Below are positions 62,875 through 64,000 of a DNA stretch of 64,000 bases, in pieces. How positions within the stretch are numbered: position 1 is the first letter of the stretch; each line of letters opens with the position of its first letter. Origin of the DNA: G963662675 sp963676845 (lineage in GTDB: Bacteria; Bacteroidota; Bacteroidia; Bacteroidales; Prolixibacteraceae); assembly GCA_963676845.2 (NCBI GenBank), contig CAXXKK010000011.1, positions 62,001 through 126,000 of the forward strand, in the 5' to 3' direction. The position numbers and the translations under genes are program-made. Below the pieces are notes generated by a model. That model did not search any database, was not told the DNA's origin, and saw only the letters and a program-made list of their open reading frames with translations.

Positions 62875-63624
62875 TTATGCCAATTCTTTTTTAATCCAGT
62901 CGTATCCTTTTTCTTCCAATTCCAATGCAAGCTCTTTTCCTGCTGATTTCACAATCCGTCCATTGTAAAGAACATGAACAAAATCAGGCACAATGTAATC
63001 CAGCAAACGTTGATAGTGTGTGATTACAATTGCTGAATTTTCAGGGCTCTTCAATGCGTTTACACCTTCAGCAACAACACGAAGGGCATCAATATCCAAC
63101 CCAGAGTCTGTTTCATCAAGAATCGCCAGTTTAGGCTCAAGCATAGCCATCTGGAATATTTCATTCTTCTTTTTCTCACCACCTGAAAAACCTTCGTTTA
63201 CAGAGCGATTTGTCAACTGAGAATCCAGATGAAGCAATTCTTTCTTTTGTCTCATTAACTTCAGAAATTCTCCTGCTGATAATGGAGCTAAACCTCTATA
63301 TTTTCGATGTTCATTCAAGGAAGTCTTTATAAAATTCACCATAGGAACACCGGGAATTTCCACCGGATACTGAAAGCTTAGAAACAATCCCATTTTTGCA
63401 CGATCTTCCGGAGCCATATCCAGAATATTCTCGCCCATAAAAATCACTTCTCCTTCTAATACTTCGTATCCATCTTTTCCTGTAAGTACATTTCCCAGTG
63501 TACTTTTACCGGCACCATTCGGTCCCATAATAGCATGAGTTTCTCCCGGTTTAATTTCCAGTGTAACTCCTTTTAAAATTTCTTTGCCTTCTACTGCGGC
63601 TCTTAGGTTTTTTATTTTAAGCAT
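62875..63624 (-). CDS. sufC: Fe-S cluster assembly ATPase SufC
   Basis: 249 residues. Walker A GPNGAGKSTLG, Q-loop FLSFQYPVEIPGV, signature FSGGEKKKNEIFQMA, Walker B LAILDETDSGLD and H-loop ITHYQRLL are all characteristic of SufC, including the SGGEKKRNE-type signature with KKKNE. It drives conformational change in the SufBCD scaffold. It lies between sufB (69-bp gap) and sufD (1-bp gap) in one operon read right to left. Confidence 0.96.
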   Translation of the reverse strand: MLKIKNLRAAVEGKEILKGVTLEIKPGETHAIMGPNGAGKSTLGNVLTGKDGYEVLEGEVIFMGENILDMAPEDRAKMGLFLSFQYPVEIPGVPMVNFIKTSLNEHRKYRGLAPLSAGEFLKLMRQKKELLHLDSQLTNRSVNEGFSGGEKKKNEIFQMAMLEPKLAILDETDSGLDIDALRVVAEGVNALKSPENSAIVITHYQRLLDYIVPDFVHVLYNGRIVKSAGKELALELEEKGYDWIKKELA

Positions 63625-63693
63625 TGTCTTGTATTTTCAAATTCCTGTTTCCTCAATTTCCTGAGTAATTCCTATATAATTATCCGATGGATC

Positions 63694-64000
63694 TTATCCA
63701 ACACTACCTTCAAGGCTTATTTGTAATAGTTTTTGAGCCTCAACTGCAAACTCCATCGGCAACTTGTTCAATACTTCTTTTGCGTAACCGTTCACAATCA
63801 TTCCAATGGCATCTTCAGTTGAAATACCCCTTTGGTTACAATAAAAGATCTGATCTTCTCCAATTTTCGAGGTAGTCGCCTCGTGCTCAACAATTGCTGT
63901 TTTATTTCCTACTTCAATGTAAGGGAAAGTATGTGCACCACAAGTTGATCCCAACAACAGGGAATCACATTGCGAGAAGTTACGTGCATTAACGGCTCCC
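63694..64000 (-). CDS. sufB: Fe-S cluster assembly protein SufB (partial, C-terminal 101 residues)
   Basis: Open to the right edge. Reads GAVNARNFSQCDSLLLGS then TCGAHTFPYIEV, HEATTSKIGEDQIFYCNQRGI and AKEVLNKLPMEFAVEAQKLL, the well-conserved SufB C-terminus with the Cys and Glu/His residues used in cluster building. It is the first visible gene of the operon sufB-sufC-sufD; upstream genes lie outside the window. Confidence 0.95.
   Translation of the reverse strand, partial: GAVNARNFSQCDSLLLGSTCGAHTFPYIEVGNKTAIVEHEATTSKIGEDQIFYCNQRGISTEDAIGMIVNGYAKEVLNKLPMEFAVEAQKLLQISLEGSVG

Overview
The window reads as chromosomal DNA of a member of the Bacteroidota. Supporting signs are TonB-dependent receptors with a carboxypeptidase-regulatory-like N-terminus, promoters of the TTTG-N19-TAnnTTTG type, near absence of Shine-Dalgarno sequences, DUF6132, MORN and WG repeat proteins, and long runs of FtsX/MacB-type permeases. 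The accessory content would suit a marine or anaerobic Marinilabiliales/Prolixibacteraceae-like lineage, but that placement is inference.

Layout. 1-2.0 kb: type 2 isopentenyl-diphosphate isomerase (cut by the left edge), a ferredoxin-NADP reductase-like flavoprotein and a tRNA methyltransferase. 2.5-6.4 kb: TonB receptor plus beta-propeller phytase lipoprotein. 6.5-8.1 kb: IS3-family element, copy 1. 8.1-8.5 kb: an array of degenerate units with an exact 21-bp period, ending 4 bp from the sufS stop. 8.5-15 kb: sufS, XRE-cupin regulator, a frameshifted acyl-CoA synthetase, rpmH, rsmG, ECF sigma factor, a frameshifted glycosyltransferase. 15.2-20.9 kb: tgt, two tandem LptF/LptG-type permeases made by a duplication that carried the tgt 3' end along, then a carboxyltransferase and biotin carrier pair. 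21-23.9 kb: thioredoxin, DUF6132, Crp/Fnr regulator, a second periodic array, an adhesin-like SSGG-repeat protein. 24.1-42.2 kb: five large MacB/FtsX-type permeases, two ABC ATPases and a membrane-fusion protein, transcribed away from a sigma-54 response regulator/histidine kinase pair; a sigma-54 promoter and a palindromic upstream site lie between them. 42.3-49 kb: a dispersed repeat, rubrerythrin, sufE-like and sufT-like genes, MORN and WG repeat proteins. 49-56.1 kb: queG, two tandem paralogues of an unrecognised secreted family, a compact exosortase/substrate cassette, and an all-alpha protein followed by a third periodic array. 56.4-58 kb: IS3 copy 2, inverted relative to copy 1. 58.1-64 kb: GSCFA protein, dispersed repeat, IS110-family transposase, sufD, sufC and the 3' end of sufB (cut by the right edge).

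How genes work together: Fe-S assembly genes are dispersed (sufS at 8.5 kb, sufE/sufT at 43.5 kb, sufBCD at 61-64 kb). Queuosine genes tgt and queG are both present but separate. The ABC export locus is a self-contained regulatory unit. Eight single-base disruptions, most at short homopolymers, break five genes; these are either real decay or assembly errors.

The most unusual signals are the three intergenic arrays of 20-21 bp period with locus-specific consensus and alternating inverted arms, the exosortase cassette, and the mosaic near-identity of the permease C-termini.
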